Assembly: GCA_021234155.1 (NCBI GenBank)
Contig: JAJEKV010000017.1
Coordinates: forward strand, 2,414,885 to 2,478,884
Length of the DNA stretch: 64,000 nt
Reading direction: 5' to 3'
Source: Isoetes taiwanensis
Lineage: Eukaryota; Streptophyta; Lycopodiopsida; Isoetales; Isoetaceae
Part shown: piece after piece, positions 53,791-64,000 of the stretch
Numbering within the stretch: position 1 is the stretch's first letter
Layout: each line of letters starts with the position of its first letter
Position numbers and translations under genes: made by a program
Notes under the pieces: model-generated
Seen by the model: only the letters and a program-made list of their open reading frames with translations
What the model was told of the DNA's origin: nothing
Databases searched by the model: none

Positions 53791-54420
53791 AGAGGAGACT
53801 ACTTCAAATAACAACAAACTTATCCTCTTCGACCTAAATGGAGTTCTTATCAAGTCCTTCTCCAAGGCAGAGTACTGTGTTGCACCTCCTTTTCCTAGAG
53901 GGGTTCTAGAGACAAAGACCAAATGGGTGTATCCAAGACCTGGTGTTCACAAATTGTTGAGCCATCTAAAGGATAGAGCCATCATTGGTATATGGTCATC
54001 CATGCTGCGGAAAAATATATTAGAAATTAAAGAAGTTGTTCCAGAGCTGAAGAACTTTGATTTGTATATTATATTAGATCAAGATAATTGTGTGATTGTT
54101 CACATGGAGCAAAGAATATCTTCATCAAGAATATACATGAGGCCTTGGAGGTGATAGAAGGATTTCCAGAAGAGCAGATATGTTTGGTGGATGGTGACCC
54201 CATCAAGTGTTGCTTGAACGTAGACAGCAGCATAAATCCTCCGACGTGGCACCCAAATAATGTAGATGAAGAGAATTGGATGTCAGCAGAAACACTACAG
54301 ATGTTTGAGTCCCTCATATCAGCCCCTACAGTGCCTGCTTTCCTGAGTGTTAGACCAGATTTGCAAGGAAAGCCAAACCCTACAGACTATGATCTGGTTG
54401 TAAGAAATTACTGTCAATGA
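53791..54420 (+). CDS. Exon 4: FCP1/SCP-like HAD domain
   Basis: KLILFDLNGVLIKSFSKAEY opens the domain, then VYPRPGVHKLLSHLKD, IGIWSSMLRKNI, FPEEQICLVDGDPIKCCLN and a WHPNN segment. This is the layout of the NLI-interacting-factor (FCP1/SCP) branch of HAD phosphatases, which remove phosphate from proteins such as the RNA polymerase II C-terminal domain. The nucleophile motif DxDx(T/V) appears as DLNG: the first Asp is present, the acid/base second Asp is Asn, so catalysis would be weak or absent. The frame changes near 54090, between ILDQDN and SHGAKNIFIKNI. The stop is TGA at 54418-54420. Confidence 0.65.
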
Positions 54421-54779
54421 AAATGTACTCAGATTTGTAAAAATACTTGTACATGTACATAATTTATATGAATATACAAGATATTTTTTAATGCAAAATT
54501 AGTTTGGCCTCGACTCTTTCCAGTCTACATTATACTTTTTTGCCTTGGTTTTGTTGTCACTAATTTCTAACACACTCAATAAATGGTGCAATATTGCCAC
54601 CAATTCATATTCAAAAAAAAAATACAGGACACAATTTCAAGCTGAAAACATAGCGAAAAAACTCGAGGTAAAAAAAAATGAACAGTGGAATAATTTCAAA
54701 ATAATGAAATCGTGGTTTGATCCCTTATATGCAGTTTATACATTTTCCTATATAGTTTTATGATATGGTCTTAGACCAA
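54421..54779. other. 3' flank of the ParB-like gene
   Basis: AT-rich sequence with possible polyadenylation context (AATTTATATGAATATAC near 54460). A short Lys/Asn-rich frame at 54545-54763 has no family signature. Confidence 0.4.
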
Positions 54780-55262
54780 GCACAAAATATTGCACGAAAT
54801 GCATTGTTGGAGTGGGAACCTCCTCTCTTTACACTTGAGCAGGTAAGCATAAGATCTTTTAACAAAAGCTGGAACACTTTCTCCTTTCTTGATAATCATA
54901 GTATGCAGTTCTTGGATGAGATGTGACACTGCTACACCAAATCTCTCCATAAAAAATTTTCCAGCTCCTCCAATTGATTGATGTCACAGCCTTCTTGATA
55001 TGTGAACCATCTCGTGGCTTCCCGTTTCATAGCAAACCAAAGATTGTGATCTCATCTCCTTTCCTTTTACCTCCATCCAACATAGTGCTCTTCCAATTGT
55101 GATAAAAAACTTGAGGGTTTGTTGTACCATCAAAGGTAGGCATGATGACAAGCATGTTGACTTCAATTTGATAAGAAAAGGTGGTTGGAATAGAAGGTGT
55201 AGAATTTCCAAGGGCACTCGCAAGATCCATAATAGATTCCTTAGGCGTGAGTTTCCTGGCAT
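54780..55262 (-). mobile_element. Gypsy gag remnant
   Basis: On the minus strand: MPTFDGTTNPQVFYHNWKST, KGDEITIFGLL, then WFTYQEGCDINQLEELENFL. This is the N-terminal part of a Gypsy capsid domain. No LTRs or pol are found; it is a broken fragment. Confidence 0.6.
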
Positions 55263-55399
55263 TTGAGAAATATATGGAGAATGATTATGGCCAATAGCAC
55301 AGAGTTACTGTTGAAGGTGTTCCTTGCAAACCTTCAACCTCAATGGCTTAGAACCTCTAGATTGCTTTAGGCAACCACAATATACAAGAAAACTGCAAA

Positions 55400-56060
55400 A
55401 CAAAAAAGCTCAAAGGATGAGTTAGCATTGCTTTCCAAAACCAGAAAAATTTGGCCTCAGCAAAAATGATGTCATTTGCAAACAGACTCGAATTTTGACA
55501 TGATTCCAATTCAAAAGGTTACTCTGATACTTAGAGAATCTGGGGCCAAAAGTCAGGTGCAAAAGGATTTGCAGAGATCTCTTAAATCTGTGATCCTGAC
55601 CAAGTCAAAACTTGGTCAATACCCCTGGCAGTGAGCTAATTTTTGCAAATAAAAAAGCATGAGCCTTTTTTAACTTTTGACACTTTCTCCTATCTCTGAA
55701 GGGTCTACACACAAGGATCAACAGGTTTCTTGGCAAAAAGAAATGCTAGAATGCCAAAAAACTTAGATTTTTTGCACAAAGACTGTTGCAATGCAAAAAC
55801 AGTGAGCAAATTTTTGCTAAATGTGCTCTGGCCACTTGTTTTTGCCTCTGACAACTCCTGAATATTCTGACAGGTCTGTACACAAGGTATGTCCAGCCTT
55901 TTATCGGAAGTTATGCTCAAATGTTTTAAAAGTACTGATTCTTTGCTGTAAACTTAGAGTTCTTGAAGAAAACAGTAAGCAATTCCTTGCAATATGAGCT
56001 GGCACAAGTTTTTTGTAATCTCAACACTTTAAGGAGACTCTGAGATAAATGCAGTGGCTT
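55400..56060. repeat. Diverged tandem repeats, period about 172 bp
   Basis: Similar blocks begin GTGAGCTAATTTTTGC (55632), GTGAGCAAATTTTTGC (55802) and GTAAGCAATTCCTTGC (55974), each followed after about 60 bp by a CTCTGA-type phrase and, in the first two, TACACACAAGG or TACACAAGG. No coding content is seen. Confidence 0.55.
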
Positions 56061-56300
56061 GCTACTTTAAGTAAATCTTCTATGAGTAGATAATTGTTCA
56101 TGATTATTAATGCATACATTTCACTCTCTTCTTAGCCTTTATGGTGTAGATAATCTAACTCTAGGATGCCATAGAGAATAATGCTGCTATTTCTAATTTT
56201 TGAGAAGAGAACAAAGATATACCTATGCAATCTTCATAACTTTCTTTTCTTTTTCCAAACTACTTATTTCACTTAGTTGTTCGTAGAGGAATGACAAGTT

Positions 56301-56796
56301 CACCAAGGTTCGGATTTTCATTCAATAAGACATCATTGTACAAGTTCAACAATCAAAGCCCAAGCTCATAGGTCAAGGGCACAGGATCAAGTTGGTAATC
56401 AAAGCAATTTCATGGAACTTGCCTCAAAAACATCTTATCTGAGACAAGGAGGGTGAATTCAAGCAATTCATGAGAAATCCAGCAGTCTTTAGAGGTCCAC
56501 TCATCAATTCTCGTGCCCAAAAGCCCTCGAAAAACCCGTGGTTTACTTCACCAAGGTTCGGATTTCCATTCAATAAGACATCATTGTGCAAGTTCAACAA
56601 TCAAAACCCAAGCCCACAGGTCAGGGGCATAGGATCAAGTCGGTAATCAAAGCAATTTCATGGAATTTGCCTCAAAAACATTTTAATGCGACACAAGGAG
56701 AGTGAATTCAAGCAATTCATGAGAAATCTGGCAGTCTTTAGAAGTCCACTCATCAATTCTCGCACCGTAAAGCCCTCAAAAAATTTGTGACCGCAA
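56301..56796. repeat. Tandem duplication, 248-bp period
   Basis: CACCAAGGTTCGGATTT begins at 56301 and again at 56549. The two copies match through CCTCAAAAACAT, TCAAGCAATTCATGAGAAAT and CCACTCATCAATTCTCG to AAGCCCTC. They differ by a few percent. Confidence 0.85.
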
Positions 56797-58090
56797 TTCC
56801 CCTTTCTTTATCCCCTATTTTTGACCTGTTCTTGACAAATCTGGCCCAAATCCTTGTCTTTTATCTTAGTTTTGGGTTTCTTGGCTTAGAATAGGTAGAT
56901 CCGAGGTATTTAAGGTATGATTAGCCAGCTAGATCGAGACAAAAAGGCCGGATCTTGGCATGACCAGTTTTAGGGTTCTTGAAGATTTCTAGCGAAATAT
57001 CCCATAGCATTCTGGAAAAAAGATGCTTGGGTATATAAGGCACAAAAAAACTCTTATTATTAAATCAAGCGTGCTATGCCCACGCCAGATTCAAATTGCT
57101 GTCGCCGCCCGGTGTACCAAATGTGGCGAGGGGGAGATTGGATGGGGAGTGATTAGGCCGGGGAAGGGGGGAGGAGGGGTAGATAGGAATTTTTTATTCT
57201 ATTTTTTAAATCTCGCACGAATCCCAAGAACTTAAAAATGAAGGTCCATATAGAGTTTTTTCAAAAAAAAAAAATCATAAGGAAACTTTTTTGATGCTCT
57301 ACAAGATGGGAGAATCTTTTTGCAAAAAAGAGCATTTGATTTTTTGACTAAAAAATGGAGATCAAATATGATGATGTGGCAAGTTGGTGGGGTGATTTGG
57401 CAAATGGGTGATGACATGGCATTATGGGGTGATGATGTGTCAAGCAAGGTGGCAAAATGACCTTTTTCTAGTCAATATTTTTTATGAAGTGGAGATGATG
57501 TGGATGACATGTGTATGATGATGTGGAAGCACTTTGGGGTGATGTGGCACCATGGAATGATGACATGTCATCTAGGGTATCAAAATGACTTTACTTAGGT
57601 CAAAATTTTTGAAAGAAAGTTTTGTGGTAGGTGACATGTGTATGATGACATGGATGTGCTTGGGTGATGATGGTATTTGGCACTTTTGAGGGTGATGTGG
57701 ACAATTTGGCAACAAATTTGGCACTAGCGCACATATCAATAGATCTTAGGTGCAATAACTTGGATATTTCACTTCTCAACATTTGTTTGAATAAAATGTG
57801 CACTGAAGATGATCTTAGACCATGGAAATAGCCAAATTTGGTGGGATTTTTTGCTTTTTCAAAGGTGGTGAATATATGATGGGTGTGTGATGCATTTATG
57901 GTGTGTTTTGACTAGAAAAAAGACTCTTTGCCAACTTGGGCTAGGGAAAATGATGGTGAGGCATGAAAATGTGAGTTATGAAGCATGTATGGTGTTCATG
58001 GATGGGATTGAGGTGGTGAGGTCATGTAGGAAGCCTTGGGAAATAGAACTCATGCGAAAATGATTTGGAACTAGCCACATACCAAAGAAT
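56797..58090. other. Non-coding DNA, part of it rich in TGATGTGG/TGACATG
   Basis: From 57370 to 57720 the phrases GATGATGTGG, TGGGGTGATG and GACATGTGTATGATGA recur in irregular order, as in a decayed low-complexity array. No gene is identified. Confidence 0.45.
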
Positions 58091-58140
58091 CTTGAGGGGT
58101 CTTCCAAACTTCAACCTTGAGGGGTCTTCCAAACTTCAAA
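58091..58140. repeat. Perfect 25-bp tandem repeat, two units
   Basis: The 25-bp unit, starting CTTGAGGGGTCTTCC, is present at 58091-58115 and 58116-58140 without a difference. Confidence 0.85.
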
Positions 58141-59639
58141 CTCCACTATACTTGCTTAAATCTTTTCCTCCTTGCTATGCTTTCATGATATCCAATGAAT
58201 GTCCTTCCCTTGGTTCTTCAACAAAGGTGTCAACTTATGATCTTCAAAGATGAGAGTCTTCAAACTTCTAGTAGTTGCACACATGTTTTAGACAAAAGTT
58301 AGATCAAGATGTGCAAATTGTGTGCATTGCTCTTCTATGCTGCCAAAATGTGGCAGCAATTACCTTGATAGCAAGTTATTCTCTAGAACCTCCATAAGGT
58401 ATTGCACTGAAAAATGACTTCAGGCTACAACCTCATGGAAGTTTTTCGGTGGTCGGAACCTCCAAGATCTTGTATAGAGCTAGATCCAAGTTCGGATTTG
58501 GGCCAAACAACCAACAATAATCTATAAATTGCTTGGGTATCAGGAACTTGCATCTGGGAAATGGAACACGATTTGCAATATCAATGTAGATATTTGCTTG
58601 AAAAAGAACAATTGCACTTGGGAATAAAGAACACAATTGCAACGTCAATGTGGTGCTAGATAACAACACGAAAATTTCAAACAGCATTAGCCAATTAAGA
58701 CCTCAAAACTAGCCATTTTTTTGCTTGACAAACTCATACTCCAGCCTTTCAAAAACCGAGAGTCCGAATTCGTGGGCATGCCTATTTTTTTCTTATTTAC
58801 TCCGTAGCTAGCTTTTGCTTCCCTCCAAAAATGCGTTAGAATTCATCATGGCATCTTGTTCGTGCTTAGTTATGGCCTAAGGCAAGATTGGAATTGATTC
58901 CTACCACTATCTCGATATTAATGAGATAAATGATTATAATCTTGCCAAGATTTAGCAAAAAAAAGACAAGATTTAGGCAGCAAGGGCTTTATGTCTAGGG
59001 GTCAAGAGACAAGTGGAGAAGGTAAATGGGAGAGTTCGTCAAGGAACAATAAAACAAATTATATGGCTATGTGGCTTGATAATCTTGTGACTTTTGGGAA
59101 AGGCTAGGGTAAAACTTGGAACCATGGCTTAACTATGGGCCTAAGACACCTCTTTTTTTCTTTTTCTTTTTTCTTTTTTCCGTATGGGTGATTAGGCAAA
59201 AGCAAGGAACTATGGACTCGATTTTTTGTGTGATTTTTCTTTTCGGGGAACTAGGCAAACACAAAGGACTACGGACTTGATTTTTTTTGTGCAATTTTTC
59301 TAAAATGCATATGGGATGGGTCAACACCAGATAACGTGGCAACGATTGGATGAAACAATCGGACACATGAGATATTGATTGAAGACGAAAAATGACTAAT
59401 GCCATGAACCGAAAATGGAAATGCGATATTGTTCCAGCAACGACTGTGCCATGGTGATTCCTTCGTGGCCTTGTTATGCTGATTCCTACACAACAAATCT
59501 TCACCTGATTTTCTTTTTGAATCTGTTAGATAGTCATTGTACCCAAAAAGAATGGTGTCTCTAATGAGGCACACAAAAACCTGAGGCCTTACCAACACCT
59601 CAATAACTCGTATTTGTGTTTATTACGTGTTTATTCTTT
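58141..59639. other. Anonymous DNA
   Basis: No recognisable gene or terminus. Contains poly-T/TTC runs near 59150-59180. Confidence 0.45.
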
Positions 59640-59983
59640 AAGTCGCAATGAGACGTTGCAGTTGCGACATTTCACGTTGTAATGACGTTGCACTTGCGAC
59701 GCGGCACGTAGTAGGCCATTGCGACATCTGGCCAGACGTTCCAACTGTGACGTCTGACGTTCTATCTGCGACGTCGTTTGAATTTTGTGCAACGTCGTAG
59801 GAACGTACTCGATTTTTACCATTGCGACGTCTGACCATACGTTCCAACTGCGACGTGAGACGTTCTATTTGCGGCGTCGTTTAAATTTTGTGCGACGTCA
59901 TGGGAACGTACGCGATTTTTGCAACGTGGACGTTTCATATACGTCGCGAACTGACGTCGCAAACAACCCATCCTCTAGTAGTG
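59640..59983. mobile_element. CACTA-type right end with GACGTC-rich subterminal repeats
   Basis: Ends CCTCTAGTAGTG at 59972-59983, that is CACTACTAGAGG on the minus strand, the terminus of En/Spm (CACTA) elements. The preceding 330 bp are packed with TGCGACGTC, CGTCGCA and ACGTT motifs, including two 103-bp tandem units (59717-59819 and 59820-59922). Subterminal arrays of this kind are typical of CACTA elements and their miniature derivatives. No left terminus was found, so the left boundary is arbitrary. Confidence 0.65.
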
Positions 59984-62900
59984 GGAACGAGAGTGGAAGT
60001 CGAAAGGGCACTTGTGACATATTTAAGGGATGTGCAGAGAATGGAGTTTCATATTATTGCAGAGGTAAGGAGGGTGTACCCTATATTCACGGAGAATTTG
60101 ATGTTCATCTTTATTGATGATGATGTTTACTCAGAATTTGATGTTTATATTTACTGATAGCATTGCCGACTGGATAGGATGTCATAAAGAAGGTGAACGA
60201 GTATCTTTAAGGTAATCCAGGGCGAGAGAGTAAGTGATTCCAGTGCTATCAGGTGAGTCCTAGAGCATATGCATTGATGTAGTCATCACATCTGCAAGGT
60301 TAGTTTGTTGCGACTTCAGGTTCGTGAAGAAGTAGAGCTGAGAAGATTACCAAAAATTTCTTGATCAGATAAGCATCTTGATGGACTAATAACTCTATTG
60401 GGTTCTGGCATTTCTATCTCTGGACCAACTCAACCAATGCCTCTTTGGAATGAAATCTATAGATGGATGCGGCCGAGTGTGGGTTGGCATGTATTAGGAT
60501 CTTGTACTAAGAGCCCTGCCTCTTCAATAGTTAAAGAGGTATGGACATTAGTGCTTATCATGTAAATTTCAAGGGTGCTGGTTATTGGTGACGTTGTACC
60601 AGTGGTCGATGTTTTCTTCGGTAGTTTAGACCATCCCCAAGAGTATGCAAGGCCTCCTTCCTATCGACATACCACAGATGATATTCACAAGAAGACGTCT
60701 GATGTTAACTGTGAGATAGGTATGTAGAAACTCCTTCAACAATGTCATTTTTAGGATGAAGTTTGCACCAAATTGGCGTCCAATTGGTGGTCCACAATGT
60801 GCTAATCAATAGCTCGTTAGATTTGAGTCAAAATTGAGCAACCGCCCAATTTCATCTTCTCATCTTCTATTTTACTGAACTATTTACATTATATATCAAG
60901 TAGCTGGTTTTATCATCCTTGGGGTGAAAAGAGCCCTAGTACATCTTGGACCGATGCCCTTTTGGCCTAGCCAGTTAGATGCAAAGACCTGCACTTATCT
61001 CACAAGGAAATTATGATGGAGGGGTGTGAGGTCCTTGACATTTTTTTCGGGTGGAGCTTTTAGCAGGGCGGCACTATGCGAGGGCTATAGATTCTTTTCC
61101 TTTGAAATAGAGCAAAAGATGCAGATTAAGCTGCCACTATTCTTTGAGTCTTTTGAGATCATGCTTGATGAGAAGAAACCTCTAGCTTGAAAGTTGCATA
61201 ATATCACAAAAGAAGAAAAAACCAGGAGCTCAAAGAATATTACAAAGTATCTGCAATGCCACGGTTCTATTGCAATAGCAATAGAACCGACATTCCTTGG
61301 ATGGGGACGTCCCTCCTCACATCTCCTATTTATTCTGTTTTCTCCTCCTTCTCTATCCTACCAGTTTCCCTCACCCTCACTCCCTTGATGAATCGCCTGC
61401 AATAGGTCATGTCTTTTTTCTGTTTCCCATTATTCCGTTCTATTGTTGCAGTTGCTCATTTCTTAATCATCCTTAGTTTTCACCTATTCTTCTATACCTT
61501 TTTGGGTTGCTTTGCGGCCTCTGGCATCCTCCATTGTTTTTTTTTTTTTTGCGATGTTCCTCCATCGTTTCTTTGCGATGTTCTTTGCAAGTACATGTGT
61601 TCTTATTTTTCATTTTTTTCGTGTAGCTTTGTGGCCTCCGAGGTTATTGTTTCATTTTCATTCTCTCTCGACGTGGCACTGTAGCCTCCGAGGCAGCACT
61701 AATCAGACATTATTTCCCGCGATGGTCATTCCGCGGACGGTTTTCGATTGGTTTTTGCATTTATTTCTTTCTCGGTGTGGCTCTCGGAGCCTCCGAAATT
61801 TGTATTACTCCATATATATTATTGTGCTTTTGGCACGAGCCATGGCTGGTACATCCTAACCTTTTTAATGGGTCACTCTCTTTTTCAAGATTTTCATTGC
61901 GAGGTTACTTTGTGAAGATCTCTTTCGGTTGAGGGCGAAAGTGGTCGAGCTTCTCCTTAGGGATGTCTTGCCATCATGTTTGTTTCAAAGCATTTCGCGG
62001 TTGATATATGCTAGAGTCGAGCTTCAACCTTTGCATGCTTCAACTTCTTGCTCAGTGCACGGTATTCGAGTTGTCTCCATTCTAGTTCGGGTGTTGCGGA
62101 GCGGATGGATCACACTTTATCTTGTTTTCTTCATTTCCATCGTGCTCTCGATGATTGTCTAGGTTTGGAGCACGTTTATCAATATTTTCAAACATTTCTA
62201 CCCCTAGTAGGGGAATCAATTTGTACTCAGTGATTTTCAAAAGCTCAATGAGAACACCACTTCACTTGGTTGTGCTATAGGACCCATCCTAGGAATCACA
62301 ACCCCAAGAATTCACATTTGTTGGGTGTACAAAACATGTTAGTTCAACTATATGGGAGTTTTTCAACCATTTTACATAGGCATACTTACCATCAGGGGGT
62401 TTTTTCACCACTGTTTGGGGTAAACTATATTACTTTAGGGGTTAAATTAGCTTTCAGAAGTCAGTATACTAGAGGTGTTTGTGGCCATCCCTTGAACACA
62501 GATGGCATATCCCCTTTGTTATATGTGAATCCCCTGGGATCTCAACGCATTCCTACTCCACGAGTGAATTGGGTAACTTGCAATCTGTGCTGCAACATAG
62601 TGAAGGCACTCTCCTGGTTGAGGAGGAAAATGCCTCACTATGTTCAGATAATGGCTTAATGGACTAGAGCTTGCCAAGATGTTTCCCAATATTGAAGCTT
62701 TTGCTACTTATAGATCTAGAGAGACTCTTGTATCTGCCTCGCCATTTGCTTCTACACCATGTCAGATAACATCTTCTTCAGCTGCATGTCATGTTGTATC
62801 ATCTTCTGATGTGTCCTTTTCTGCACCAGCACATCGCCTACTTGAAAATCAATGTGTTATAGGGTAAAGGTTTTGAATTTTGATTTGTGTCATACTTATG

Positions 62901-63465
62901 CCCTAAATATCCCTAGAACATGATAACGCCATACCATTTGATGTCTTTACTACGGGATGCAACCATATTTGGGAAAATAATATTCTCGGATATAATTATC
63001 AGAATAGATTGGGACTTTAAGACATTAGTTGTGTGTCAATATGTTGCATGTATGACAACAATGCTGTGGTAAGATTTTAGATATCGCCACAAGTACTACA
63101 TAAATGCTTTAGTGATTAACATTTATCCCCACATACACTACACAAATTATTAAATGGGTGAAATTTATTGCCTTCCAAGAAAAATTTAAATTTAAAATTA
63201 TCACCAAAAAACGGATACCCAGGTTAAAATATAGTGCCACTAAAATCATCACTGCAATGATCAAAGGCAGATAAATGAAAGCTAAATTGTGCGTTGGATA
63301 ATTGTTAGGGCTAGGTTTTAAATGAATTTCTGCACAAATAACTCAATTAATGCATAGACATCGACTTGATATGAGTTGTTTTACTCTTCAATGATGCAAA
63401 GGGTGGCCAATATATGAGCACCACATAAATTTCTCAACAAACTAGTATATAGAAAAGTTGGCCGG
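59984..63465. other. Anonymous region, no gene assigned
   Basis: Fragments such as GDVVPVVDVFFGSLDHPQEY (about 60590-60650) and frames at 62270-62870 might be relics of coding sequence, but none has a domain I recognise or supported splice sites. T/C-rich tracts occupy 61310-61660. Confidence 0.4.
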
Positions 63466-64000
63466 TGTGACGTTCCATGTAAGTATACGGTATACGTATA
63501 CCGTACCTGACACGTCACCAAGGTATTGGGAACCATTGGGAATTCACTTAAGAAGGATTATTGACATTAAATTAACCTAACTACACTAATTAATGGTATT
63601 AGTTAGCCATGTAGGCCAGTAGGAAGGTGCCACTTGGCCTCACTCGATCGGCCAAGGGCAGGTTGCCATCTTTGGGGTGGCAAATTGAGCTCCCCATCCC
63701 AATTCCACCCAAATTCGAGTTTGGGAAGAGCAGAGGGAGGAGGAAGCTATCACAACCCAACACTTGACCTTTTCCATAGATGTTCTTCGAGATAACGGGT
63801 CCAGTCAGGATACAGGTCAGTTTCTAGGTAGTTGTGTGCTATTCTAACCCTTGTTTGAGGTATATGGATGATTAGATTCTATAATATGATCTATTTATGA
63901 TGATTATGGATGTTGCATTAGATTCTGTTCTCTCTTTCTTCATTTCCTCCCGTGGACGTATGGGTTTAAGGGGGGGGAGGGTAGAGACCTGAAAGCTACT
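63466..64000 (+). mobile_element. Start of an LTR, probably Gypsy, running off the window
   Basis: Begins TGTGACG, as do the large Gypsy LTRs on their coding strand. The first 53 bp fold into a hairpin with outer TGACGT/ACGTCA-type arms and an inner perfect 20-bp palindrome at 63486-63505. Further on, AGCCATGTAGG, GGTGCCACTTGG and GGTTGCCAT recall phrases at matching places in the 10856-12470 LTR. Element orientation would be plus. The rest lies outside the window. Confidence 0.45.
63486..63505. repeat. Perfect 20-bp palindrome
   Basis: TACGGTATACGTATACCGTA, self-complementary over all 20 bases, at the core of the putative LTR terminal hairpin. Confidence 0.9.

Larger units (their letters stand above)
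50017..54420 (+). pseudogene. ParB-like / methyltransferase-like / FCP1-like multidomain gene, four exons, disrupted
   Basis: Exon 1 50017-50029 (MTSK), exon 2 50736-51855, exon 3 52029-53672, exon 4 53791-54420. All introns are GT-AG (donors GTTAGT, GTAAGT, GTAAGT; acceptors TTTTATAG, TATCTCAG, TTGTGCAG), and the phases fit across each junction. The order is: Lys-rich N terminus, a ParB-like domain (IDGQHSVEAAK), a region ending like a beta-class DNA methyltransferase motif I, a Ser/Glu-rich linker, and an FCP1/SCP-like HAD domain. Disruptions: in-frame TAA at 51797-51799, frame changes near 52360, 53120 and 54090, and more in the linker. It is either a recent pseudogene or a copy with base-level errors; the splice signals are unspoiled. 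Each intron holds GC hairpins. Whether it is a host gene or cargo of a large element is open. Confidence 0.65.

Noticed and set aside
62270-62867. Two overlapping frames as coding exons
   Set aside because: No recognised family, and the two frames compete; no clear splice sites.

Overview
This window looks like nuclear DNA of a land plant or close streptophyte relative. The reasons are Ty1/Copia and chromodomain Ty3/Gypsy elements primed from initiator tRNA-Met (TGGTATCAGAGC primer sites), a TRIM, a Helitron terminus, a CACTA-type terminus, GT-AG introns with plant-like branch and acceptor sequences, and DUF7869- and DUF8039-type proteins. I see no organellar or bacterial genes, tRNAs, rRNAs or CRISPR arrays. 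A charophyte alga or seedless plant would fit, but the sequence does not settle the species.

Layout. 0.6-9.0 kb: a LINE whose endonuclease was split by a nearly complete Copia element (846-6780, perfect 5-bp target duplication). The Copia element was itself hit by a 758-bp hAT-like transposon with a perfect 8-bp duplication. 10.7-28.0 kb: a large Gypsy chromovirus with 1.6-kb LTRs. Its 5' LTR is interrupted by a 4-kb terminal-inverted-repeat element that holds an array of palindromic units. Between its 5' LTR and gag is an unusual leader of about 4 kb that encodes histone H3-like sequence: an ORF beginning MARTKQT and a second ORF with an ungapped H3 histone fold. 28.0-30.0 kb: a second, 5'-truncated LINE. 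30-40 kb: mostly anonymous DNA with a Helitron 3' end and a LINE-like tail on a (GGAT)n microsatellite. 40.0-44.2 kb: two Gypsy fragments of one family, one carrying a complete 431-bp TRIM.

44.6-54.4 kb is the most gene-like part: a DUF7869 (DDE-like) gene on the minus strand; a 146-residue unknown ORF on the plus strand; a three-exon DUF8039-like gene on the minus strand that appears intact; and, divergently transcribed from it, a four-exon gene joining a ParB-like domain, a region ending like a beta-class DNA methyltransferase, and an FCP1/SCP-like HAD domain. That last gene carries an in-frame stop and several frame breaks. Ten short GC-rich hairpins of one design (6-8 bp stem, 3-nt loop, type TCGCGC-TAC-GCGCGA) occur only in this block, all outside exons, and every intron of the ParB-like gene carries at least one.

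54.8-64.0 kb: a Gypsy gag remnant, tandem duplications, a CACTA-like end with GACGTC-rich repeats, long stretches without recognisable genes, and at the right edge the start of another LTR whose first 50-60 bp form the same kind of hairpin as the large Gypsy LTR.

The two observations most likely to be new are the H3-like coding sequence inside a chromodomain Gypsy element, and the ParB/methyltransferase/FCP1-like gene whose introns are seeded with palindromic hairpins. All calls are from reading the sequence; none has been tested against a database.
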